From NCBI RefSeq assembly GCF_022399565.1, contig NZ_JAJTUT010000001.1, positions 1,043,336 through 1,107,335 of the forward strand: a stretch of DNA of 64,000 nt, written 5' to 3'. The notes under the pieces were generated by a model that saw only the letters and a program-made list of their open reading frames with translations, was not told where the DNA came from and searched no databases. Of the stretch, positions 24,568 through 32,232 are shown one piece after another (position 1 is the first letter of the stretch; each line of letters starts with the position of its first letter). Source of the DNA: Flavobacterium algicola. Lineage in GTDB: Bacteria > Bacteroidota > Bacteroidia > Flavobacteriales > Flavobacteriaceae. The translations under genes were made by a program, and so were the position numbers.

Positions 24568-25713
24568 ATGAAAAAATTCCCCTCTACCCTTTCTACAAAA
24601 CTCCAAAGGAGGATTGACTCCAATGCCATAAGACAATTGGGTAGTGCAAATACAAGAATTGATTTTTCATCAAATGATTACATTGGGTTTTCACAATCCA
24701 AAACAATATTCGATACTACGCATCAATACTTAGTTGATCACAACTACACACAAAACGGAGCTACAGGTTCACGATTAATTTCAGGAAACCACGAAGTATA
24801 TACGACGGTAGAAGGACAAATAGCCAATTTTCATGAGTCAGAAACCGCTTTGATTTTTAACTCTGGTTATGATGCCAATCTTGGCTTTTTTAGTGCTGTA
24901 CCTCAAAAAAATGACTTCATTTTGTATGATGAATTATGCCACGCCTCGATTCGTGACGGATTTCAGTTATCACACGCGAAAGCTTACAAATACGACCATA
25001 ATGATTTTGAAGATTTAGAAAGATTAATTTTAAAGTTCAACAGCAACAATACACCTATTTACATTGTTACCGAAAGTGTATTTTCAATGGATGGCGACAG
25101 TCCCAATCTAGAAGAGTTAGCTTGTTTGGCAACTAAATACGAATGTTACTTAGTGATTGACGAAGCACATGCTCTGGGAGTTTATGGTACTAACGGGCAA
25201 GGATTAGTACACTCTTTAGGAATCCAAGATCAAGTTTTTGCTCAAATTATGACATTTGGTAAAGGACTTGGTTGTCATGGTGCTGCAATTTTAGGTTCGA
25301 AAGAATTACAAACCTACCTTATCAATTTTGCCCGTAGTTTTATTTATACCACAGGACTGAGTCCGCATGCAGTAGCAACGATTGGTATGGCTTATCAGCA
25401 TTTAGAGAATCATACTCAAAATATCGTATTATTAAAAGAAAATATAATTTGGTTCAATCAAGAAAAAAAAATGATTGGACTACAGCCGTTGTTTGTACGT
25501 TCTAAATCGGCCATACAATGCGCTATCGTGCAAGGCAACGAGAATGTAAAAAACATCGCTCAGCAATTACAAGAAAAAGGATTTGAAGTAAAAGCAATTC
25601 TTTCGCCAACTGTTCCTGAAGGTCAAGAACGCTTGCGATTTTGTTTACACAGCTACAACACCAAAGAACAAATATCAGAACTACTAACTTTATTTGCATC
25701 TCTTGTATTTTAG
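24568..25713 (+). CDS. bioF: 8-amino-7-oxononanoate synthase
   Basis: The 381-aa PLP enzyme condenses pimeloyl thioester with alanine in biotin synthesis. Conserved blocks are RIDFSSNDYIGFS (about residues 29-41), GATGSRLISGNHEVY (about 67-81), ESVFSMDGDSPNL (about 169), VIDEAHALGVYG (about 196-207) and MTFGKGLGCHGAAI (about 227-240) with the PLP lysine. The close relative 2-amino-3-ketobutyrate ligase is disfavoured by the bioD and bioA genes that follow. Confidence 0.94.
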   Translation: MKKFPSTLSTKLQRRIDSNAIRQLGSANTRIDFSSNDYIGFSQSKTIFDTTHQYLVDHNYTQNGATGSRLISGNHEVYTTVEGQIANFHESETALIFNSGYDANLGFFSAVPQKNDFILYDELCHASIRDGFQLSHAKAYKYDHNDFEDLERLILKFNSNNTPIYIVTESVFSMDGDSPNLEELACLATKYECYLVIDEAHALGVYGTNGQGLVHSLGIQDQVFAQIMTFGKGLGCHGAAILGSKELQTYLINFARSFIYTTGLSPHAVATIGMAYQHLENHTQNIVLLKENIIWFNQEKKMIGLQPLFVRSKSAIQCAIVQGNENVKNIAQQLQEKGFEVKAILSPTVPEGQERLRFCLHSYNTKEQISELLTLFASLVF

Positions 25714-25788
25714 AAAAACCCAAGATTTGTAACAGCAATAAGTACTATGGAAAAAGGTTACTCTTTCACCCCTTAAAATTTTAGAATA

Positions 25789-26412
25789 ATGAAAATATTT
25801 ATCACAGGCATATCGACCGACGTTGGCAAGACAGTTGCCTCTGCCATTATTACACAAGCCCTTGAAGCCGATTACTGGAAACCCATCCAAGCAGGAGATT
25901 TAGTAAGCTCAGACACTATTAAAGTGCAAGCATTTGTATCGAATACTAAGTCAAAGTTTCACAACAATAGTTATGCATTGCTCACACCCGCCAGCCCTCA
26001 TTTGGCAGCACAAATTGACGGAATAACGATTGATCTAAATCAAATCTCTGCTCCGGAAACAGACAATCATTTAGTTATCGAGGGTGCAGGCGGCATTTTT
26101 GTTCCATTGAATGATAATGATACTATCATAGACCTAATCAAACCCGATTATAAAGTAGTGGTGATCTCTAGACATTATTTAGGAAGTATCAACCATACGT
26201 TACTTACAGTTGAGGCTTTAAAGAATAGAAACATAGCAGTAGCCGGAATCATTTTTAGCGGAGATGAAAACCAAGCAACTGAATCGATAATCTTAAAGAA
26301 GACCAATGTGAAATACTTGGGACGTATAGAGCAAGAACCTTATTTTGATCAAAGCGTCATTGAGTCCTATGCCGATTTGTTTAGAGATAATTTATTACAA
26401 TTAGATTCATAA
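25789..26412 (+). CDS. bioD: dethiobiotin synthetase
   Basis: The 207-aa protein has the P-loop GISTDVGKTVASA (about residues 6-18), the substrate-binding YWKPIQAG (about 30-37) and the DTB-synthetase block VIEGAGGIFVPLNDN (about 94-108). It closes the ureido ring of biotin from diaminopelargonate, CO2 and ATP. It lies 75 bp after bioF and probably shares its transcript. Length and motifs fit BioD rather than related cobyrinate amidotransferases. Confidence 0.95.
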   Translation: MKIFITGISTDVGKTVASAIITQALEADYWKPIQAGDLVSSDTIKVQAFVSNTKSKFHNNSYALLTPASPHLAAQIDGITIDLNQISAPETDNHLVIEGAGGIFVPLNDNDTIIDLIKPDYKVVVISRHYLGSINHTLLTVEALKNRNIAVAGIIFSGDENQATESIILKKTNVKYLGRIEQEPYFDQSVIESYADLFRDNLLQLDS

Positions 26413-26621
26413 TCTACTTTTGCATACTACATATGAATACCTTAAAAAGATTATTTACATGATAACTAGAAATTGAGTACAACAACATTATCTATCTGAG
26501 TCTGGTGAAGACTTCTTTCAAAAGATATTTCGACAAGCTGAACGTGATAATAGTTTTAGAAATCAACTTTAAATAATAATTACTTCCTACAGGTTTATCA
26601 TACTTATTGGTAACGGATTGT

Positions 26622-26755
26622 GTTTGCGGGCACTACGCTCGCGTGAAGGATGGCAGCTAGCTACCGAAGTAGCGCGTACAGCCTGACAGCCTAGGGATAT
26701 AGGGGCTTGTAAACGCAAACAAAGTTGCCCCTATAGCTCTAGGGTGACACGCCCT
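26622..26755. repeat. structured GC-rich intergenic element, possible ncRNA
   Basis: Outer arms GTTTGCG 26622-26628 and CGCAAAC 26714-26720 pair. A stem of 16 positions (26691-26706 with 26727-26742, 14 paired, core TATAGGGGC/GCCCCTATA) overlaps this. A small hairpin GCTAC-CGAA-GTAGC lies at 26660-26673. The composition (about half GC) stands out from the AT-rich surroundings. It resembles structured repeats of Flavobacteria, possibly like the Flavo-1 RNA motif, but that name is a guess. Confidence 0.45.
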
Positions 26756-26870
26756 AATGAATTTACTCTTTAGAATAACCTATCATTCTTTATCATAGAT
26801 AATGAATAACAGTCTGATCAGGAAGTTGAAATTTTACTCTACCAACTTAGGGTCTTTTACAACGACTATG

Positions 26871-26878
26871 TATCTTTG
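26871..26878 (+). promoter_or_regulatory. -7 box of bioA
   Basis: TATCTTTG is an exact TANNTTTG match 15 nt before the ATG at 26894. It contains the TTG that would otherwise look like an upstream start (26876), so that start is rejected. No TTG was found at the usual -33 distance. Confidence 0.55.
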
Positions 26879-26893
26879 CAACAAATTACTCCC

Positions 26894-28156
26894 ATGACAC
26901 TAGCAGAAAGAAATCAAAAACATAATTGGCATCCTTACACACAACATAAAACAGCACAAATTCCGATAGCGATTGTAAAAGGGGAAGGCGCATTATTATG
27001 GGACGAAGATGGCAAGGAATATATTGATGCAATTGCCTCTTGGTGGGTTAACCCATACGGTCACTCAAATCCGGTAATTGCCAATGCTATTTACAAGCAA
27101 CTGACTACATTGGAGCATGTGCTTTTTGGTGGATTTACACATGAGCCAGCCGTCGAACTTTCGGAACAACTAATTGCTGTTTTACCTACAAATCAGAATA
27201 AATTATTTTACTCTGATAATGGTTCTACATCTGTAGAGATTGCTATTAAGGTCGCAATGCAATACTTCTTTAATAAGGGTATCAAAAAAACCAAAATTAT
27301 TGCGTTTGAAAACGCTTTTCATGGTGATACTTTTGGAGCGATGGCAACAAGTGGCATTTCGTTTTTTACAGAAGCGTTTAAAGAATCCCTGATTGAAGTA
27401 ATTCGGATTCCAGTTCCTACCCCAGGTAATGAAGCTGCGTCAATAAAGGCGTTGATAGAACTAGTGATTACCAATGATTTTGCAGCATTTATCTTTGAGC
27501 CATTGGTTCAAGGTGCAGCCGGAATGGTCATGTATGAACCCGCCATTTTGGATGAGTTACTCGCTATTTGCAAAGAAAATGAAGTAATTACCATTGCTGA
27601 TGAAGTCATGACGGGTTTTGGAAAAACAGGAAAAAACTTTGCTTGTGATTACCTAACTGGGATGCCCGACATGATGTGTATCTCAAAAGCATTAACCGGA
27701 GGAGCTATCCCGATGGCAATTACTAGTTTTACACAGGAAATTTTTGATGGCTTTTATGATGATGACATCAACAAAGCTTTATTTCATGGACATACATTTA
27801 CAGCCAATCCTACAGGTTGCGCAGCAGCGTTGGCTAGTTTGCAACTCTTACAATCTCATGAGATGCAAGCAAATATTGCTCGCGTAAATAAAAGTCATTT
27901 GGCGTTTGAGGATAAGATAAAGCAACATCCCAGTGTTAAAACGACACGAGTTTTGGGTGTAATTTTTGCACTTGAAGTAAAAACCGAAAACGACGAATCA
28001 TATTACGGTTCTTACCGAAATAAATTATATAAGTTCTTTATCGAAAATGGAATTATCTTGAGACCTGTTGGTAATATTATTTATATTCTTCCTCCTTATG
28101 TGATCACTGATGCTCAATTGGAAAAAATCTATGTTACTATTGAGGCTGTTCTATAA
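26894..28156 (+). CDS. bioA: adenosylmethionine-8-amino-7-oxononanoate aminotransferase
   Basis: The 420-aa class III PLP aminotransferase moves an amino group from SAM to KAPA to make diaminopelargonate. Evidence includes NWHPYTQHKTAQ near the N-terminus (the HPYTQ block of BioA), SWWVNPYGHSNPVI, FENAFHGDTFGAMA, ITIADEVMTGFGKTGK (about 232-247) with the cofactor Asp, and CISKALTGGAIPMA (about 260-273) with the PLP lysine. The start is placed at ATG 26894 because the frame upstream of it runs into the promoter. It completes bioF-bioD-bioA; bioB is 20 kb away. Confidence 0.95.
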   Translation: MTLAERNQKHNWHPYTQHKTAQIPIAIVKGEGALLWDEDGKEYIDAIASWWVNPYGHSNPVIANAIYKQLTTLEHVLFGGFTHEPAVELSEQLIAVLPTNQNKLFYSDNGSTSVEIAIKVAMQYFFNKGIKKTKIIAFENAFHGDTFGAMATSGISFFTEAFKESLIEVIRIPVPTPGNEAASIKALIELVITNDFAAFIFEPLVQGAAGMVMYEPAILDELLAICKENEVITIADEVMTGFGKTGKNFACDYLTGMPDMMCISKALTGGAIPMAITSFTQEIFDGFYDDDINKALFHGHTFTANPTGCAAALASLQLLQSHEMQANIARVNKSHLAFEDKIKQHPSVKTTRVLGVIFALEVKTENDESYYGSYRNKLYKFFIENGIILRPVGNIIYILPPYVITDAQLEKIYVTIEAVL

Positions 28157-28641
28157 GCATTAATTTTGATGATTTCAAGCTTTTAAGAAAATTGAAATTG
28201 AAAAATTTGGGTAGCAATAACTGATTTAAACGAGGAAACATCTTTTTTATCGAATATAAATGATAAGTAAGAAAAATAGTGATATGTTTGATGCGTCATT
28301 AATAGATAGCGAAAACATCAAAAGCTTGACACTTATAAACACAGGTTTTAAACTAACAAATACGTATGATCAATAACTTTACTCCTTTCTTAAAAAATCC
28401 GATTTTAATACTTCTCGTTTTCTAATTTCACAGGCTTTTTTAACAGCAATTGGATGCACGCTGAAAATAAAATTTATAGTCACGTAAGAGATCTTCGTGA
28501 GAAAATTGTAGAATAATCATAGACATAACTACATAGCGAACCGTATTTGTAATTAATAAAATTCAACCTTATAAAATCAAACAAGATCTGCGTAATTAAT
28601 AGAGGAAATTATTTTATCAAGATTCTTTTAAAATCACTATC
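28157..28641. other. intergenic stretch without a supported gene
   Basis: This 485-bp AT-rich stretch lies between bioA and the OmpA-family gene. A 38-codon ORF (28260-28376) has no ribosome-binding site or recognisable feature. No strong hairpin or RNA gene was seen. Confidence 0.45.
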
Positions 28642-30594
28642 ATGAAAATAAAAAATATATTATTTAGCATTTGTATTCTTGCCATGACAGCACAAATGCA
28701 AGCTCAAAAAGCAGCTGTAGCAAATGCGGACAAACAGTATGAGCGTTTCTCTTATATCGACGCAATCGCCACCTATGAGCGCGTTGCCGAGAAAGGGTAC
28801 AAAGATGAAAAAATGTTTCAGAAACTAGGAAATGCTTATTATTTTAATGCTGATTTATTGAAAGCTGGAAAATGGTACGAAGCATTATTTGCAATGAATT
28901 CGAATCAAGAACCTGAATATTTGTACCGCTACTCCGAATGTTTAAAGTCAATGGGAGAATACAAAAAAGCTGATAAGATACTAGAGCAATTTAATGCCAA
29001 ATCTGGAAATGACATTAGAGCCCAACTATTCGAAAATAATAAAAACTATCTAGAAGATATCGAAGCGAACTCGGGACGTTTTAATATTGAAGATGCTGGT
29101 ATTAATTCACAGTATTCAGATTACGGAACGGCGTTCATAGGTAATAAATTAGTTTTTGCATCTGCTAGAGACACTATTGGTGTATACAAAAGAGTGTTTA
29201 CTTGGACCAACCAATCTTTTACCAATTTATATAGCTCTGAAGTTAACGAAAGAGGGCAACTTCAAGAACCTCAGCGTTTCAGCTCTAACATTAATTCTAA
29301 ATTTCATGAGTCGACTCCAATTTTCACGAGAGATGGGCAAACAATGTATTTTACTCGAAATAATTATTTGGATGGTAAAAAAGGAAAAGACAGTCAAAAG
29401 ATCACATTATTAAAAATCTATAAAGCAACTTTAGATAACGATAAATGGTCGAATATAACAGAGCTACCTTTTAATAGCGATAATTACAGCATTGCACATC
29501 CTGCACTAAGTATTGACGACAAAGTTTTGTATTTTGCATCTAACATGCCAGGCACTTTAGGACAATCGGATTTGTATAAGGTTACTATTAATAGTGATGG
29601 TACTTACTCGAAACCAGAAAATTTAGGAAAGGAAATAAATACAGAAGGAAGAGAAACCTTCCCTTTTATATCAGATGATAACGAACTCTACTTTGCTTCT
29701 GACGGACGTCCTGGATTGGGTGGACTTGATGTCTATGTAACTAGTATTACAAGAAACAAATTTAGTGAAGTTCAAAATGTTGGAGAGCCGATCAATAGTT
29801 CGAAAGATGATTTTGGTTTTTTTATGGACAGTGCGAGCCGTGTCGGATTTTTTACCTCAAATAGAGACGGTGGTCATGGATACGATGATATTTATAAATT
29901 CTCTGAAACTAGAAAACTGAAATGCAACCAATTCCTTAGTGGTTATATAACGGACAAAGACACAGGAAAAAAATTAGAGAATTCTAAAACAAGTTTATTT
30001 GACGATAAATTTAATTTGATCAAAGAAGGATATACTAATGCCGAAGGAAAGTTTACCTTTAAAGAAGTGGAATGCGGTAGAAATTATTATGTGAGAGCCG
30101 AGAAAAAAGATTATGAAACGAATGAAGGAAAAGTTTCTATCTTAAAAAAATCAGGAGAAACACAATTTTCTCTACCACTTGACAAACGCATTAAGACAAT
30201 TAATATCGGAACTGACTTAGCAAAAACATTAAGCATTCCGATAATTTATTTCGACCTTGACAAATCGTTCATTCGTAAAGATGCTGCTTTTGAATTAGAA
30301 AAAGTTTTAGCCGTAATGAAACAATATCCAAAAATGAAAGTAGATATTCGCTCACATACAGATTGTAGACAGACTGCCGCTTACAATGAAGCTTTGTCTG
30401 ACAGAAGAGCAAAAGCTACAAGAACTTGGTTAATTAAAAATGGAATTGAAAGCAATCGCTTAACGGCCAAAGGTTATGGTGAGTCACAGTTAATTAACGA
30501 TTGTGCTTGCGAACCTACAGATACATCTAGCTGTACAGAAGCAGAGCACCAATTAAATAGACGAAGCGAGTTTATTATAATCGCAGTAGACTAA
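28642..30594 (+). CDS. OmpA-family protein with TPR, PD40 propeller and CarboxypepD_reg-like domains (PorE-like)
   Basis: The 650-aa product has a signal peptide cut after MTAQMQAQ (about residue 22), TPR-like helices (about 30-130), a PD40/WD40-like propeller (about 145-425: repeated ESTPIFTRDGQTMYFTRN, YFASNMPGTLGQSDLYKV, LYFASDGRPGLGGLDVYVT), a carboxypeptidase-regulatory-like domain (about 432-510) and a C-terminal OmpA peptidoglycan-binding domain (about 530-650: IIYFDLDKSFIRKDA, NEALSDRRAKATRTWL). This four-domain order is that described for PorE of the T9SS in Porphyromonas. Flavobacteria have many paralogues, usually next to PorP/SprF genes, but none is adjacent here. Assignment to T9SS is therefore inference. 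Confidence 0.8.
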   Translation: MKIKNILFSICILAMTAQMQAQKAAVANADKQYERFSYIDAIATYERVAEKGYKDEKMFQKLGNAYYFNADLLKAGKWYEALFAMNSNQEPEYLYRYSECLKSMGEYKKADKILEQFNAKSGNDIRAQLFENNKNYLEDIEANSGRFNIEDAGINSQYSDYGTAFIGNKLVFASARDTIGVYKRVFTWTNQSFTNLYSSEVNERGQLQEPQRFSSNINSKFHESTPIFTRDGQTMYFTRNNYLDGKKGKDSQKITLLKIYKATLDNDKWSNITELPFNSDNYSIAHPALSIDDKVLYFASNMPGTLGQSDLYKVTINSDGTYSKPENLGKEINTEGRETFPFISDDNELYFASDGRPGLGGLDVYVTSITRNKFSEVQNVGEPINSSKDDFGFFMDSASRVGFFTSNRDGGHGYDDIYKFSETRKLKCNQFLSGYITDKDTGKKLENSKTSLFDDKFNLIKEGYTNAEGKFTFKEVECGRNYYVRAEKKDYETNEGKVSILKKSGETQFSLPLDKRIKTINIGTDLAKTLSIPIIYFDLDKSFIRKDAAFELEKVLAVMKQYPKMKVDIRSHTDCRQTAAYNEALSDRRAKATRTWLIKNGIESNRLTAKGYGESQLINDCACEPTDTSSCTEAEHQLNRRSEFIIIAVD

Positions 30595-30613
30595 ATTTAT
30601 TTTTTATAATAAA

Positions 30614-30647
30614 ACAAAGGGTTTGACTAATCAGTCAAACCCTTTGT
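30614..30647. terminator. hairpin after OmpA-family gene
   Basis: A perfect 15-bp stem (30614-30628 and 30633-30647) with loop AATC, 19 bp after the stop codon. It is not followed by a T-run, but the stem is long and isolates the gene from the next promoter. Confidence 0.65.
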
Positions 30648-30665
30648 GCATTATAGGTCCGAAAC

Positions 30666-30696
30666 TTTGAGACACCAAAACCTTTGGTTATCTTTG
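30666..30696 (+). promoter_or_regulatory. promoter of the beta-ketoacyl synthase gene
   Basis: TTTG at 30666-30669, a 19-bp spacer and TATCTTTG at 30689-30696 match the Bacteroidota sigma-A consensus (TTTG / TANNTTTG). Transcription would begin about 10 nt before the TTG start at 30713, so the leader is very short. Confidence 0.7.
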
Positions 30697-30712
30697 CAAT
30701 AAAAAAATTCTG

Positions 30713-31867
30713 TTGTCACAAAAAATTGCCATCACTGCCCTAGCCTCTATTTCCCCTTTAGGATCAAATTCTGAAACGATTTGGGAGAATTATTTAAATG
30801 CTAACACTTGCTTTTCAAATCAACTTTTGGACCATCAAGAGACAATTGTTGGCGCTATAAGCGAAGCAGATTCTGAAGCGATAAAAGATTTAAGCGAGTC
30901 GGACACAAAATACAAGTCACTAGATAAGACAGTATTGTTTGCCATTAGAGCCTCACGCAAAGCTATTGCACAAGCAGGTTGGGTTAAAGGTGATGATTTC
31001 GGAATTAATTTTGGTTCCTCTAGAGGCGCAACTGAATTATTCGAAAAACATCATCGTGATTATTTAGCGTCAGGCAAAGCACAAACGTTGGCCTCTCCTA
31101 CTACAACTTTGGGAAATATTTCCTCTTGGGTTGCACATGATTTACAAACTACTGGCCCCGAAATCTCTCACTCAATCACTTGTTCTACTGCATTACATTC
31201 CATGCTTAATGGTATCGCGTGGTTACGAGCTGGTATGGCTACAAAATTTTTGGTGGGTGGTAGTGAAGCTCCTTTAACCGATTTTACGATTGGGCAAATG
31301 CGCGCATTAAAAATTTATTCGAATAGCAAAGAACAGTATCCCAACAGAGCATTAGATTTCGATAAAAAACAAAATACAATGATTTTGGGCGAAGGAGCCG
31401 CTGTGTGCTGTCTGGAGCTGGGTCAGAAAGATAATGCTTTAGCTTATGTTGAAAGTATCGGATATGCAACAGAAATTTTGGAACACAATATTTCAATTTC
31501 TGCTGAGGCCATCTGTTTTCAAAAATCAATGAAAATGGCGCTACAAAATACTGATTTAAAAACAATTGACGCCATAGTTATGCACGCTCCGGGAACCATC
31601 AAAGGAGACATAACAGAATATAAGGCAATCCAAAAAATATTTGGAGATGAACTCCCTTTACTAACGACCAACAAATGGAAAATTGGCCATACTTTTGGCA
31701 CCTCTGGAATGTTAAGCATCGAACTTGCGATATTAATGTTACAAAAAAATCAATTTATTCCTGTTCCTTTTACTGAAATACAAGTACAAAAAAGATCTTT
31801 AAAAAAGATAATGATAAACGCTGTTGGTTTCGGAGGAAATGCAGTTAGTATCTTACTCACCCTCTAG
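30713..31867 (+). CDS. beta-ketoacyl-[ACP] synthase family protein
   Basis: The 384-aa thiolase-fold protein has the condensing-enzyme triad: Cys in HSITCSTALHSMLNG (about residue 159), His in VMHAPGTIKGD (about 286) and His in NKWKIGHTFGTSGML (about 322). It resembles FabF-type synthases but is shorter and more divergent, with APGT in place of the usual HGTGT context. The start is a TTG at 30713 directly behind a good promoter. Linkage to bioFDA suggests a role in making the pimeloyl chain, but no BioC, BioH or similar partner is present here, so fatty-acid or polyketide roles remain open. Confidence 0.8.
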   Translation: MSQKIAITALASISPLGSNSETIWENYLNANTCFSNQLLDHQETIVGAISEADSEAIKDLSESDTKYKSLDKTVLFAIRASRKAIAQAGWVKGDDFGINFGSSRGATELFEKHHRDYLASGKAQTLASPTTTLGNISSWVAHDLQTTGPEISHSITCSTALHSMLNGIAWLRAGMATKFLVGGSEAPLTDFTIGQMRALKIYSNSKEQYPNRALDFDKKQNTMILGEGAAVCCLELGQKDNALAYVESIGYATEILEHNISISAEAICFQKSMKMALQNTDLKTIDAIVMHAPGTIKGDITEYKAIQKIFGDELPLLTTNKWKIGHTFGTSGMLSIELAILMLQKNQFIPVPFTEIQVQKRSLKKIMINAVGFGGNAVSILLTL

Positions 31868-32232
31868 AAAAATTACCTCATAAAGCATTTTCTAAAATTG
31901 ACTGAATGGTAAACTAACGCTCCTATTTCAAAAAAGTTGACATGTTTGCTATAGTCTTTTTACTTCAATTGGCAGCAGTTACAAATATATTTTTATTTGT
32001 AACTGACTGACGAGTAAACCAATATAAAGCAGCTGCTTTAAATCGCTTCTAAACTTGCTTATTATTATTTAGATTAAATATAAATAATTAATACATTTGC
32101 CGTCTCTAAGGAAATAGTCTATCCATTTTCAGTCTTAAAACAGCAACCCTTTTTTGTGCTTTTTTAATTCGAAAGAGATAAGATTGAACCACAGATTGCA
32201 ACTATTGAGAATAATATATTAAATAATAATTG
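31868..32232. other. gap upstream of the TonB receptor
   Basis: The 365-bp AT-rich gap contains one perfect 12-bp hairpin described separately (31976-32005). No ORF or RNA gene was supported. No clear Fur-type 19-bp box could be recognised by eye. Confidence 0.4.
31976..32005. repeat. 12-bp perfect inverted repeat upstream of TonB receptor
   Basis: CAGTTACAAATA (31976-31987) and its complement (31994-32005) flank a 6-nt loop. It is 109 bp after the ketoacyl synthase stop. It has no T-tract, so it may be a processed terminator or an operator. Confidence 0.5.

Larger units (their letters stand above)
26413..26893. other. bioD-bioA gap with a structured element
   Basis: Of these 481 bp, 26622-26755 form a GC-richer structured element described separately. 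A TATCTTTG -7 box for bioA lies at 26871-26878. The flanks (26413-26610 and 26760-26860) show no ORF or hairpin that I can support. Confidence 0.5.

Noticed and set aside
28260..28376. 38-codon ORF between bioA and the OmpA-family gene
   Set aside because: No ribosome-binding site, no domain and AT-rich chance composition.
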